Positions 10,975 to 28,615 of a stretch of DNA of 64,000 nucleotides are shown piece after piece (position 1 is the stretch's first letter; each line of letters starts with the position of its first letter). Location of the stretch: the NCBI RefSeq assembly GCF_029227915.1, contig NC_079886.1:5082001-5146000 (forward strand), given 5' to 3'. Below the pieces are notes generated by a model. That model was not told the origin of the DNA and ran no database searches. It worked only from the letters and a program-made list of their open reading frames with translations. Made by a program: the position numbers and the translations under genes. Source of the DNA: Hydractinia symbiolongicarpus. Its lineage: Eukaryota; Cnidaria; Hydrozoa; Anthoathecata; Hydractiniidae.

Positions 10975-11475
10975 GTAGCAACGTATTTGTTTCATTCGCT
11001 TTCTTTGTAATGTCATCTAATAACAAACTATCAGTTTTATCTAAGACGACGATAATCAAATTGATATAGTGATAATAAGTTGTACCCTCTAAATATTCGA
11101 TAATTTGGTTTTATACTGCTCTTTCAAAAATTTTCGAGATAACGGGCAATATAAAAGCAGGTCGATAGTAATTGTTATCGTCGGTCGAACCCTCTTTGAA
11201 GACTGTTTTGATTAAAATATGTTTTCATTATTCAGGTATCAGTGTCAGATCTCTCTGGTGGAGAGCCTCCCTCACTTTGGATATATTTGTGTGTAGTGAA
11301 CTAGGTAATAGTTTAAACTTTATGTTTCAGAAAGAAAAACTTAATATTCAGTCTGATCGTAATTCTTTTCCCGGGATCCAACAATCAGTTTCGATTATAT
11401 GACTAAGAGAAGTGATATGACCTTGAAAAGTCCAGGTGGAAGATTATCTCCTCCCGGAGATTTTTTAGTTCCTTT
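10975..11475 (-). pseudogene. Degraded LINE reverse transcriptase fragment
   Basis: Minus-strand pieces in different frames align with the order of non-LTR RT motifs. KKSPGGDNLPPGLFK at about 11430-11470 resembles the usual K-x-G-D-x-(L/I)-P-x-x-L-L-K block. NYYRPAFILPVISKIFERAV at about 11113-11173 corresponds to NYRPIS-L-(P/S)-SK-(I/L)-FE. Then come NQIIEYLE and LLSLYQFDYR (usually L-S-x-x-Q-(F/Y)-G-F-R). Stops and frameshifts interrupt it throughout, so it is a fossil. It is not obviously the same copy as the LINE at 1-1522. Confidence 0.65.
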
Positions 11476-12853
11476 TTTACACACATACAATGTACCAGCA
11501 CTGTTTAAGAGAGAGTAAAGTTTGATTCAGTTAGAGCGGCTGTTAAATAAATAAGGGGTTTGTTCTGATTAAAATATTTTTTCTGATTAAAGAGTCGCTT
11601 AGTGTTCTTGACTTCAAGAAACCGATTTTCTCAACTAGTGACTAAAGGAAGAAAGTTATTTCGGAGGAAAAAAGAGATTTCGGAAGAACGTTTACCTGTT
11701 CAGCTTTTTCTAAAAAATGTTGCATTCTTTGGGAAATGATTTGCCAGGGAGTGAAAGAGCAATTGCGGTATATTTTCATCCACTTCATTTGATGGATCAA
11801 CGCCCCACAGGATTTTCCGACGGGTTAACGATTAGTCATTAATGTATTAGGCGTACTTCATTCAAAATTTAACTGAATCGCTAATTTTTGTGCTGAGGAC
11901 GGACGATCAGGATATATAAAACGACCAAAAATCCGACGACATAATTTTGTACGACAAATGTATCCGTGGATTCTTCCACTATGTAACTAAAGTGACTATC
12001 TTCATGAATTCTAACTGAAGTGCTGGACAATAGAAAAATGTCAGGAGGGAGATATATGTAGCAGTACTCATCTTAACCCTCTGAGCCCAGGATATATGGG
12101 GACACTGAGAGCGAAAATCCTTTCCGAATGTGACGAGGAGACGTAGCACATCGGGGAAATATTACAATAAGAAAGATTGAATGACTTCATGCAGTCAATC
12201 CTAACTGAAGAAAAGGCTAACACGGTGGAACAGAAACTTTGAAGGGAGAAGTTTGCGAAAGGAATGAAGAATTAAAAATATTTAGTGATTGTTTTTATTA
12301 TGGCGTAGCAATGATAGGCTGCGTAAATTTTGTTTACAATTGAATAGAAATTTTGAATAACTCATTTTTTGTAAAGATATGACCAAGGGGACACTTCACT
12401 TGCCCTATGTGCATCACATGATGTGCGAACATGATTAACTTGTATTCGGTGATCTGCTCGGTTTGGCACATGCAGAATCATCTTTACTCTTACTGATTCA
12501 AGCAGAGTTAAACACACAGAGTTGACCTGAAATGACGTCTCCTCACTTTTTTCAAGTGCTTCATTACATTACTTTATGACATTAGTTCTTCCAGTAAGTA
12601 TCACATATTTCCACTTCACTGAATGCCATAAGATCGTGGCTTCTTAGTTATCCATATTAAGAAGACATCGCATATAAAATAAATTATTGATTAGGTGTTA
12701 GTAAAAGTAAGAAGTTACAAAGAAACGCACGTTTGGTTTTAAACATTTTGTTTAAGGTATACAAGCAAATTCTTGCAGTCTTGTACAAGAATAGTAAAAT
12801 ATAAGAAAATAAACGAATATAACGATAAAATATTATAACTAATTATTTATATA
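11476..12853. other. Stretch with no recognised gene
   Basis: Nothing coding was recognised. A hairpin GTGGATTCTTCCAC at about 11957-11970 matches the Helitron terminal hairpin but lacks a clean CTAG-T after it, so it may be a decayed end. TTAACCCTCTGAGCCC near 12075 looks like a single TTAA-type transposon end with no partner. Confidence 0.5.
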
Positions 12854-13117
12854 CAGTTATCTTCCGGTCACTCGAACACCGTGCAACTCAAACGTTTATT
12901 ATGTAGAACCATTTTCTTGGGCCCCTTAAACGTTTTTTTAACTTTTTACTTGAAAAAAAGAAATTAGAGACTAGATAAATGTCAGGTTTTAATTTTTTCT
13001 TATTTTTTATTTACTTTTGGTATAGAAGAGATAGAAAATAGGACATTATCTGGAACATGTGTTAAGTCAAACTATTTACCCCAACCCCCTAGATATTCGG
13101 TTACTCGGAGATAACTG
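12854..13117. mobile_element. 264-bp MITE with pogo/Tigger-like inverted ends
   Basis: The left end is CAGTTATCTTCCGGTCACTC and the right end, reversed, is CAGTTATCTCCGAGTAACCG. A CAG start and TCTCCGAGTAACCGAA-type ends are characteristic of the pogo/Tigger branch of Tc1/mariner. A TA precedes the left end; the right flank is AA, so the target duplication has decayed or the call is off by a few bases. No ORF. Confidence 0.5.
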
Positions 13118-13375
13118 AAAAACTACAGAGAACGTATTAAGCAGCTTGCTACTACTAAGGCTGCCACAACTGACTGGTAATTATTCTTCACTAAAACCCT
13201 TTCTTAACATGCCATAACATGAAACAACTAAATACAATGCCCCATTACAATAAAATGAAATAATTGATCACACAAATATTATATGGTGGCCTTGGCATCT
13301 AAGTTAAACCGTTAAATTGACAACTTATAGCTTTTGCAAAAAGTATGAAATTTCAAAACTCCTAACATATCATAA

Positions 13376-14362
13376 TTATCTTCGGTGCACACTTACTCGT
13401 TGTATTTCATTGCAATCAATACACAAGTTAGTGCGAAAATCCTGGCTTGGCATTTCACGTTGACAACCGGAACATTTACGATCACAAGTTGGAAATGGAA
13501 CTATATGACCTCCAGACACTTCAGGAATGATGTAGCTTAATAACAATGATGTGTGAATAAAAATTTTATCGATGTGTCCAACATCTCTTCTTACAGCAGC
13601 GTATCGCTCGGACGCAATTTTTATCCTTTCTCTAGTAACACCTTCCAATTTCTCATATCTTTGCAAACCATCTACAATTGCCCATGTCATAACAATATCC
13701 AAAGCAGCATATATCTTTAAACCATTACTGATAGGACGGTAACGCCAAATGGTTTGCTCTGTATTTATCAAATTGTGACCAGCATCTTTGATGGCAGAGA
13801 ACGGCAAGGAACCAAAGCCAAGGTTGTATAAGCTAACATACTTTGACACTGTATCATTCATTCCCCGAATTACTGGCAACCGATAATGCCATCGTTTTGT
13901 GGGTCTTCGAAACGAAGTACCTGCTTTTTTTCTACACAAATACTCCAACAGTTGCATGTCAAAAACATTGGATAACTTCACTTGATATTCCAGCCACAAA
14001 GAAACTGAATCTTGACGACAGTCGAAAACATACTTAACAATGATTGAACTTTCAAGTATGTCCTTGACACCAAGTTCAAAAAGCGCTTTGCCAAGTTTTA
14101 AAACATCAAAGAGGTAAACTGTGTCTCCCTTTGCTCCAAGTTGCAATAACATCATTTTTCCATCCCTTCCAAGACGCACACCTTCACAATCCAAGGAAAG
14201 TTCAGTATATTTCCTCAGTTTTTTTACTGCGTTCCTTACACCGTCTGTTGTATCGATTAATTCAATAGAGCCAGTAAAAGTACGAGTTACCTGATCCAAT
14301 TGCTCCACCAATCTTGGCATTGTCATGGAAGCTGCCAATTTTAAAGAATAATCGTCAGCCAT
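13376..14362 (-). CDS. DEDDy 3'-5' exonuclease domain protein (EXD1/Egalitarian-like) with C-terminal zinc-ribbon-like motif
   Basis: One uninterrupted 328-residue frame. The start chosen is the ATG at 14360-14362 in a strong context (AACAATGG); the frame extends 40 codons further up, but that part reads through a Helitron end. RNase H-fold exonuclease motifs are present. Exo I is LSLDCEG (D58, E60), Exo II is VFDCRQDS (D114; the usual His before it is Phe), and Exo III is YAALD (Y218, D222), giving the DEDDy set. The tail has C293, C297, C300, C314 and C317 in a CSGCQREMP...NLCIDC pattern, a probable zinc ribbon. The family degrades or binds RNA/DNA 3' ends; EXD1 acts in the piRNA pathway and Egalitarian binds mRNA, but neither role can be assigned here. 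No intron within the coding part. A possible acceptor (TTTCATGAACAG) lies just upstream of the ATG, so a 5' UTR intron is possible. Confidence 0.85.
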   Translation of the reverse strand: MADDYSLKLAASMTMPRLVEQLDQVTRTFTGSIELIDTTDGVRNAVKKLRKYTELSLDCEGVRLGRDGKMMLLQLGAKGDTVYLFDVLKLGKALFELGVKDILESSIIVKYVFDCRQDSVSLWLEYQVKLSNVFDMQLLEYLCRKKAGTSFRRPTKRWHYRLPVIRGMNDTVSKYVSLYNLGFGSLPFSAIKDAGHNLINTEQTIWRYRPISNGLKIYAALDIVMTWAIVDGLQRYEKLEGVTRERIKIASERYAAVRRDVGHIDKIFIHTSLLLSYIIPEVSGGHIVPFPTCDRKCSGCQREMPSQDFRTNLCIDCNEIQRVSVHRR

Positions 14363-14414
14363 TGTTGCCGAAAGTCGCTGTTCATGAAAAAGAAATATTT
14401 GAAATATTAAGATA

Positions 14415-16390
14415 CTAGCTGTTTCCCGTGGAAGAATCCACTGTATTCCATTTAATTTATGTAGCAGATATATGTCCATCAAAAAACAAACAATACAGCA
14501 GTGCGCATCTTACATCTGCATTATTATATAAATGACCAAAAAAATTGAAGGTGTCCAACAACTGCAGTGTATATGTGACATTTAAAATTTAAATCTACTA
14601 AAATTACTGCTCTGACCATCTGACAAATGCGAAAATTATTCGGAAAAAAGTTTTTAAAAGCATTTCAACATACATCTCACCCATAAAATTTAAATCACTC
14701 AAAACGCCACATATATACAAAAAAGCTGATCAATGTCAAACACAAATCTCTCTCATTGTATATGTTAAAATCAGTTAGTTTATTGCAAACCCTGCCAAAG
14801 GTTGACACAAAATGTGAAAAATAAACAATAAATTTTGCCTAAGTAGAAATTTTTATCTAAGGTGTTAAAAAGGGATTTGCAAGGATAAATTATAATGCAA
14901 TAAAACTTCCTCACCAAACTTTAGACAAAATGCCAACAAAATAACGGTGTTTAAATCTAAAATTAATAAAGTCCTTTTAGCAATTTGCATGCTGTTTTAC
15001 CATCAATAAAGTAAACAAAATTTCAAATCTCACATAGTATTCTGTCACAAATTTTCATAAAATATATATATAAGTCATAATGAGTCATGTTAAACAACAG
15101 CAATCAATCTGTATATAAGTTTATTTTATGTCAATTTTTGCACCAATTTTGCAACACAAAATACAAATTCTAAATAATACTAAAATCTCTTATTTTGGTC
15201 CTTCGCATACCGACGGTCTCCCACAAAAGTTTAATCAAAATGTAAAAAATGAGAGGTAACGACAAAATCAAAGTTTTACAAAATTTAATTATTTCGGTAC
15301 ATATATCTACTGCATATGCCCTCTAAAACAATATTTTAATCCAAAATGCCTAAGAAAGACAGTTTGCAACAGAAATCAGTTATTTCGATAATATTGCATA
15401 CACTCTTTCCTCACAAAAGCTTCACAAACTGTAAAAAAAAGAATGGTTGTAGGGAGTGCTTCTGATTCAACAAAAAAAGTTTTTTTTGACATATTGCATC
15501 TAGCCCTTACCCATTAAATCTTACACAAAATTTCCAAAACTATATACGATTTAGAACACATCAAATTTAAATCGAGAAGGATCAGTCATTTCGATATATT
15601 GCACGGAGTCCTCCCCAGTAAGAATTTATACAAAATATAGAAAAACAAAGCTTGCAAGGTGTAAAATTGAATTCTTCTTCTGTATATATATATATATATA
15701 TATATATGGTCCTTCCTCGCAAAATTAACATAAAATGTCAAAAAGGTTCAGATATAACATCTAACACAACAAAAATCAGTTCTATCAGTATATGTCATGC
15801 CATTGTCTTCCACCAAATGTTCCCCTTAAAGTTTTACAGACACAGCCTGTAAATTAAAAACAACTAAGATCAGGCATTTTGGTCTATTTCATACCATTCT
15901 ATTCCAAATAACTTATAAAATGTAAAAATTGAGTGGTAAAACAGAAATTTGCAAAATTCCATTTTTTTATATGCATGTATATTATATGCCTTCTACAACA
16001 ATAAGTTAATTCAAAATGTCAAAAAGAAGAAAAAAATAGCTTACAAAGAGTATAAAATTGAAATCAACAAAGTATATAGCTCTTTTGGTGTATTAAATAT
16101 AAGCCATACGCACAAAAGTTTACACTAAATGTAAGAAAATGGTTGTGTTTAGTAATTCTAAATTAAGAAAAGTCAGTTCTTTTAGCATGCTGATTAAGGT
16201 TTTTGCCCACAAATTCTTACATGAAAATGTCAAAACCACAATTTGAAGCAAATTAAATTTACATTTTAAAAATAAGTAATTTCTGAACTTTATTTTCAGA
16301 ATATTTGGAGAAAAAGAACTTCGCAAACCAAAAAAAACCAGGAAAATGTTTAAAATTTTCAGGGTTAATAACGTTTGATGGGTTTTGTGG
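14415..16390 (-). mobile_element. Helitron-like element, minus orientation, with tandem internal units; 3' end next to the exonuclease gene
   Basis: Read on the minus strand the element ends GTGGATTCTTCCAC (14428-14441), a 9-nt spacer, CTAG (14415-14418) and T, a textbook Helitron 3' end. From there to about 16390 the sequence is made of diverged units containing CACAAAAGTTTACACAAAATG and ATTTCGGTATATTGCATA on the plus strand, roughly 110-150 bp each, in the same order relative to the end as in the 8.7-10.2 kb and 61-62 kb copies. The 5' end was not identified. A short (TA)n lies inside at about 15680-15707. Confidence 0.65.
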
Positions 16391-16503
16391 GAATATATAT
16401 ACTGGGAATCTTTAGTTTAAAGCTAGCATTAGCTAGCTACATCAGCTAATAGCTAGTCACTTAAATATAAACTGGAGACTTAGCTAGGTATAAAGAACAT
16501 GGC

Positions 16504-16506
<3 letters not shown>

Positions 16507-16599
<93 letters not shown>
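16507..16599. repeat. (AT)n microsatellite, about 46 units
   Basis: An uninterrupted AT dinucleotide run, bordered on both sides by AGCTAGCT-rich sequence (about 16410-16510 and 16600-16617). Confidence 0.98.
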
Positions 16600-16600
<1 letters not shown>

Positions 16601-17414
16601 CTAGCTAGCTAGCTAGTTGTTGGTGGTGGTTGGCTTTTTATGATGCTACCTATAAAACATGTCTGGCAACAATAATATAATAAAAACTGAAAATAAAACA
16701 TGAAAAAACCTTACAGAACCTTGCTATGATTAATTTATAAAACGATGCTCTTCTTCAAATGTTTTTTTAAAGATTTATTTTGAATGAAAAGGTAGAGAAT
16801 ACTCAAAAAGAACAGCCATCTTTTTCGTAAACACAATTTCCGTTTTATGCTAGGAACTTCATTTAACAGTGCGTATGCTTTGTGAATATCTAATACCGTT
16901 TCATATGTAGCGATACCTATATATATATGCTAACATAGAGTTTTTTGGCATAAGGGTATATATATTTATATCGTTATTAGCAGCGGGTTATATATTTACA
17001 CCTTATGTGCGATTTCTATGAAGTACATCCCTAATCTTTTTAGTTAAATTTTAGCGTACAGCCACGTCATAAGAAAGTGACCCGTGATTTCCGTGTCGTG
17101 GACTCACAGTTTTACTCACGCAAGGGAATTAATATATAAGATGCACACTATTTCGGTTTTTGTTTCTAATTTTCAAATGTAATTTTTTAAACATTAACGG
17201 ATCTATTGCTAAATATCGATAGTTGACAAAAACCAACAAAATTTCAGACCTCTTCTAAGAAAATAAGAATGCGAACACATCAATCAATGAATCACGTTTT
17301 CTCTCTTTTTTAAAGATGTCTCTCAAGCAGCCTGTTTGACTACAGTATGTGGTAAAAATTTATATTAAACTTTAAACGATACCATTCATTAACAAGAAGC
17401 CCTGGGGGCTCTAA
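16600..17414. other. Stretch with no recognised gene
   Basis: AT-rich sequence after the microsatellite. I see no coding frame, transposon end or structured RNA here. Confidence 0.5.
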
Positions 17415-18455
17415 GAATTTCCGCGCGCTACCAAAATATTTGATGAAAACCTGCTAATTCGTTGTGTTATTGTGCCAAACAATCGAAGGGGTTTGGTGCA
17501 TGAACCTCTGAAGATAAAGCACACCAGTGACATTATATCTTACAACAAACGAAAACAAAACGAAACGTGCCATTAAACTCACATTTTAAAAGAAATTGCT
17601 AACAAAAAATACAGCCTATCATTCATGGTTGAAAGTCTTGTGATTGAAACGTTTATGGTCTTAAACGGCATTAGTTGACAAAAAATCAAAATTTTGATGT
17701 GACCATCATTTTCAGCATACTTTTTTATTAACTGTGTCAATTTTTGTCGAAAATAAAGCAGTTTTAATTTTTGGATAAATTTTGGCCTGAAATGACATTT
17801 AGGTGACAAAAAATCAAACTTTTGTACCATCATCATTTTCAGCATACTTTATTTGTTAACTGTTCCAGATTTAGCCGAAAATGAAGTGGTTTTAATTTTT
17901 GGACCAATTTTGGCCTAAAATGGCATTTAGGTGACAAAAATCAAAATTTTGATGTCACCATTATGTTCAGCATACTTTTTTGTTAACTTTGCCAATTTTT
18001 GTTGAAAATTAAGTAGTTTTAATTTTTGGACTAATTTTGGCCTAAAATGACATTTAAGGTGGCAAAAAACCAAAATTTTGATGTCGCCATCATGTTCAGC
18101 ATACTTTATTTGTTAACTGTGCCAAATTTTGTTGAAAATAAAATAGTTCTAATTTTTGGACCAATTTTGGCCTAAAATGACATTTAGGTGACAAAAATCA
18201 AAATTATTATGTCACCATTATGTTCAGCATACTTTTTTTCTTAACTGTGTCAAATTTTGTCGAAAACCAATACCAATTTTGGCCTGAAACGTCAATACGA
18301 GACTTCCCAGTAGTTAAGGAGCTTGGGTACGAAGTTTACATCTGTGACGGAGCAACGTGAAATCCCAGGGTCGATTTTTTCTCAAAAAATGCTCCGAAAG
18401 AAAAAAACGACGGTTTTAAAGAATTTCCTACGCCTTCGGGCGCGGAAATTCAAAT
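17415..18455. repeat. Possible foldback element carrying five ~130-bp tandem units
   Basis: GAATTTCCGCGCGC at about 17415 faces GGGCGCGGAAATTC at about 18440, a short inverted repeat. Between them, units starting GGTGACAAAAATCAAAATTTTG recur near 17668, 17801, 17931, 18059 and 18187, each with TTCAGCATACTTT and TTTTGGCCTAAAATG. No target duplication was found, so mobility is not shown. The 88-residue frame on the minus strand is a by-product of the repeats. Confidence 0.7.
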
Positions 18456-24920
<6,465 letters not shown>

Positions 24921-25217
24921 GCATTTTTATTTATTGCTGGACCTGCTTATATTATTAGGCGTTGTGTTTCAGCGGGTACAAATATAACGCAGATTGTGAG
25001 CAACTTCAATCCCAGGGCTTTTTTTCTCTTTTATTATTATTTTTTTATTGCTGCACCTGTTTATTTTTTGGACGTTTTGTTCCAGTGGTTATAAACTAGA
25101 ATAATACAAATTGTGACTTTTAAAAATTCATATTACTGTGTTGTATGTTTTTGTTTGGTATCCCTTACATCGGTTTAATGAGAGATTCAGTGGATTCTCC
25201 CACAGGTATTCAGCTAG
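24921..25217 (+). mobile_element. Helitron-like 3' end with a short tandem duplication before it
   Basis: The segment ends GTGGATTCTCCCAC (25190-25203), a 10-nt spacer, CTAG (25214-25217) and T, matching the other copies. TTATTGCTGGACCTGCTTAT and TTATTGCTGCACCTGTTTAT mark two diverged tandem units at about 24928 and 25046; the 99-residue frame at 24795-25094 runs through them and is not a convincing gene. The left boundary is arbitrary. Confidence 0.5.
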
Positions 25218-26066
25218 TCTGTTATTATTACGTTCTTAACTAATGAACAAAGGAGCATGCAGCCACTTCCTTTTTTTCACGTGCGCCTAATGAAATGTTT
25301 TACAAAAAAGTGGATTTTTACCGCAACAAAAATGTAAAAACGAAAAGATTTTTGGGTGACAATTCTTTCCATTAGTAAAAGCTCCAAAAAAAGTCAACGA
25401 TAGCAGCCCTATGTGCATCCTTAGAACAAAATTTACCACAAAATATGGTGTTTGCGTTATTATACTTTGTATATGTTTAATATATAGTATTTTGGTAAAA
25501 AAAAAAAATAAAAGCAGAAATGACGCGATTTCCTTGCATCGATATATCTATCTGTTTGTCTATTCCTAGCACTCATATCTTTTTAGCAACACCTAAATAA
25601 CCCCCTGGTCACAAATATACAAGTTAAAAATAATTTTAAAAACAAATACAAATACATCCGCCATGCATGCAAGTCAGCAAAATTATACAGTCTGAAAATG
25701 CAATACCACCCCCGCAAAGCATAATTTTTTTTTAAATATATTTTCATTGAAATCCCAACTAAAAGTGAGAAGGAGTGACAAAATTTCACCACTCATTTAC
25801 ATGCCACAATCACACGTGACATTTCTAGCAATTTTTTTATTTAGGAAAAAAAACTGCCCGCAACTTATTTTTTCTGAAATTTATTCTTCATAAATACAAC
25901 CCATCAGCATTTTATACTACATTCATAACGCACAATTTTCTGTTTTTGCGCAATCGTCGACCAAATACAGTTCTGTGTCGTTTTTGTTATCCAGTCCTAC
26001 CTCGTCATTTGTCATGCAAACGGACTCAGCATACGACATCAGTATGCTGAGTTCTTTATCGCATAT
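25218..26066. other. Stretch with no recognised gene
   Basis: AT-rich sequence between the Helitron end and the TIR element. No supported feature. Confidence 0.45.
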
Positions 26067-27543
26067 CCCAGTAAACACGAGACGTCTTAAACACGTCTTT
26101 AAAAAGTCTTTTAAAGACCAGATGAGACGTCTCTAAGACGTCTCTGACCCGTCTAAAAGCGTAACGCCGAAAGACGTCTTTAGGAAACGTAAAAAAGACG
26201 TCTTTTTGCGACGTGTTGACGTTTTAAAGACGTTTAAGAGACGTTCCCATAGGTACCAAAAAGTCTTAAAGACGTCCTTATTTAGTCTCTTTCAAACGTT
26301 ATACTGCCAAGGCAGGCCTGCTTCAAATAATTTTAGCCTTTGCGTATTAGGATTTTAGTAATTTTAATTTTGATGCAGGTGTGACAAACCAAAACAAGAA
26401 AAGGGTTAGGAAAACGATGATGAAGTATTTAATAGAAAATTTATATTTATATCATTTATATAAATAAACAGTTTAATAAGAATGAAATAATATCACATAC
26501 AAGCTTTTTTATAAGCAAATGTTCAATGAGCAACAGATAAGCAACAATCAAGCATTTAAAACACAAAAACCTAAGCTGCATTAAGCTAAACTGCTGTTTT
26601 GCTTATAAAAAAGTGTGCATTATACAAAATATACAGCGTAGCTAATACTACAAAATTAAAATTGTTGACCATAAACAATAACAGTTAGTATCTTTGAAGG
26701 TTGTCTTGAACAACAGCGTCATTTTATTTCGCCAATCAGTAACACTTTGGTCTGAGCCCTGCTTGTAAAATATGTCTGTAATATTGTGCACGTTGGACGA
26801 TGTGTTTATTCTTTGAAGTTATATTCAAACAACCCTTTAATAAAATGCACTTCAGTCATTACACCAATATATAAAGTAGCTACTGCTTTTTTTTCAAGAA
26901 CAAACTTTATAGGTCTAAAGCTTTAGAACATGTGTGACGTGCACTTGAAGCGGAATGGATAGCTAAAACTAAGCATTTAAAGTATTATTTTCCCAAGTAA
27001 TAATTAAAGCTCCCCTTGAAAGACCAAAAATCATAAATGTTCCTGGCCGAGAAAGTACAAAAAAAATCTAAGATACTTACTTTTAATCACCAAAATATTT
27101 TCTTCATTGTCCATTCATATCTCGGATAAATACAGCCTTTTGCTTTGCTATTTACTTGTTGTTTTATGGAGCATATTTCGAACGCTGTTTTCATTGTAAA
27201 ATGTATCCTTTTTTGGACAAATTTAATTCGAATTTTTGGCTACCTCTGTATAAGAAATTCTGAAATATCAAGAACGTTTATTTCTACGCCAATAATTGCG
27301 AATGGGCAATGAAATAACGTAGTTATTTGTTTCTTGTGAAATTATCTTTAAAATGAAAAGAAATGATGACATTCATTTCGAACGAGATTATACTTATCTT
27401 AAAGAGACCAAATAAAGACGTCTTTGAGACGTTATTTAAGACGTCTTTAAGACGTCTTTAAGACGTCTTTTTCTGGTCGAGAGACGTCCGAACGAGCTAG
27501 AGACGAGAAAAGACGTCTTTAAGACGTCTTTGTGTTTACTGGG
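26067..27543. mobile_element. 1.48-kb TIR element with AGACGTCT-rich subterminal arrays
   Basis: The ends are inverted: CCCAGTAAACACGAGACGTC at the left and, reversed, CCCAGTAAACACAAAGACGT at the right. Inside each end lies a dense array of (A)AGACGTCTTTA and GAGACGT motifs (26078-26300 and 27410-27530), many of them palindromes, so the subterminal regions fold on themselves. The AT-rich middle has no credible ORF, so the element is non-autonomous. No clear target duplication was visible; the superfamily is not assigned. Confidence 0.75.
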
Positions 27544-28067
27544 AAAGAAAATACCCCAGGATTTATCTCACTTCCGTGTTCCGTAATATACGTATTTCAT
27601 CATGGTAACCACAAGATCCACTTTCTGAAGTGTTTTTTTCTTTGTCGTAACGCGCTCTGCAAAACAGATTACGAATTCCCGTAAATGCTGGACCGAAACC
27701 AAACCGAAAGCGAAAAATCAATGTAAATAAAAAAGGCACCCAAATCATACTGACTTCTGGAGCATTCTGCAAAGAGATGTTTTTACTCTGGTGACCCCAC
27801 TAAGATGCACAATCGGTGGAAATTGAAAATGTGCATAAATTCCCGGTACCTGGACCAAAGGGGTGATGTTAACAACGAAGGTACCTCTGTTTGTTCTTAA
27901 TTACGCGGCGATCCGCAAACGTCAATTTTCACCATTGTGCAGCCAACTTCTCCTAGTTTTTGAAAGCAGACTCACCGTTTTTGGGACGCGCTCGAGAAGC
28001 TGTTCATTCGGTAAAAATCACTGAATGTAAATAAAGAAAGTATCAAAGTTAATTTAGCTGCTATAGC

Positions 28068-28220
28068 TCAATGAAATAAACACAATACTCCTGTTGCAAA
28101 GTCAATTACGGGCGTTCCAAAAATGCGGTAATCACCATTAGGTCTTACTTCCAGACGCTGTAGTTTTTTACGCCCGGAAAGCAAAGCTGATCGGAATTCC
28201 GTACATTGTGAAGCCGCAAG
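28068..28220 (-). CDS. Candidate exon: unrecognised 50-codon open segment ending in TGA
   Basis: After a possible acceptor (GATATTTAG, AG at 28222-28223) one frame runs 50 codons to a TGA at 28068-28070. The peptide looks protein-like rather than random: ASQCTEFRSALL, then KKLQRLEVRPNGDYRIF, then GTPVIDFATGVL. A GTAAGA inside it (LE followed by VR) could be a donor that would shorten the exon. No family is recognised and no upstream exon is assigned. It could be a last coding exon, a relic of a captured gene, or chance. Confidence 0.3.
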   Translation of the reverse strand, partial: LAASQCTEFRSALLSGRKKLQRLEVRPNGDYRIFGTPVIDFATGVLCLFH

Positions 28221-28511
28221 CCTAAATATCAATGTATTCAAAGAAAACAGTAGGGCGTCTGCAATGCCCGATTAAGAACGGATTGTTTTTTAAAAGACTT
28301 TTTATAGGCTTCTCGACACTTGAGACGCGATTGGTTACTGAGTACACGACCTAGCTGGGTAGGTCAATTCATATTCTAGTTCTCAAGAGCTTTGACTGAT
28401 CATATAGGGAGATTTTGCCGGATTCTGCGATTCTGCCGATTCTGCGGGACCTCAAAAATTAGTTTCTTCAGGTGACAATTATTTTTGTTGGGACATATTG
28501 CTTCAGTTCAG

Positions 28512-28615
28512 TTGTAGTTATTGTTAACAAGATAAAAATTCGAATTTTTCTCAGCGATCGCTATGGTAGTTATTGTTAACAAGATAAAAATACGAATTTT
28601 TCTCATCGATCGATA
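28512..28615. repeat. 52-bp tandem duplication
   Basis: GTAGTTATTGTTAACAAGAT and the following 30 bases (through TTTTTCTCAGCGATCG) occur twice in succession with few changes. Confidence 0.9.

Noticed and set aside
12070-12100. piggyBac-like end TTAACCCTCTGAGCCC
   Set aside because: No inverted partner ending in GGGTTAA was found within several kb.
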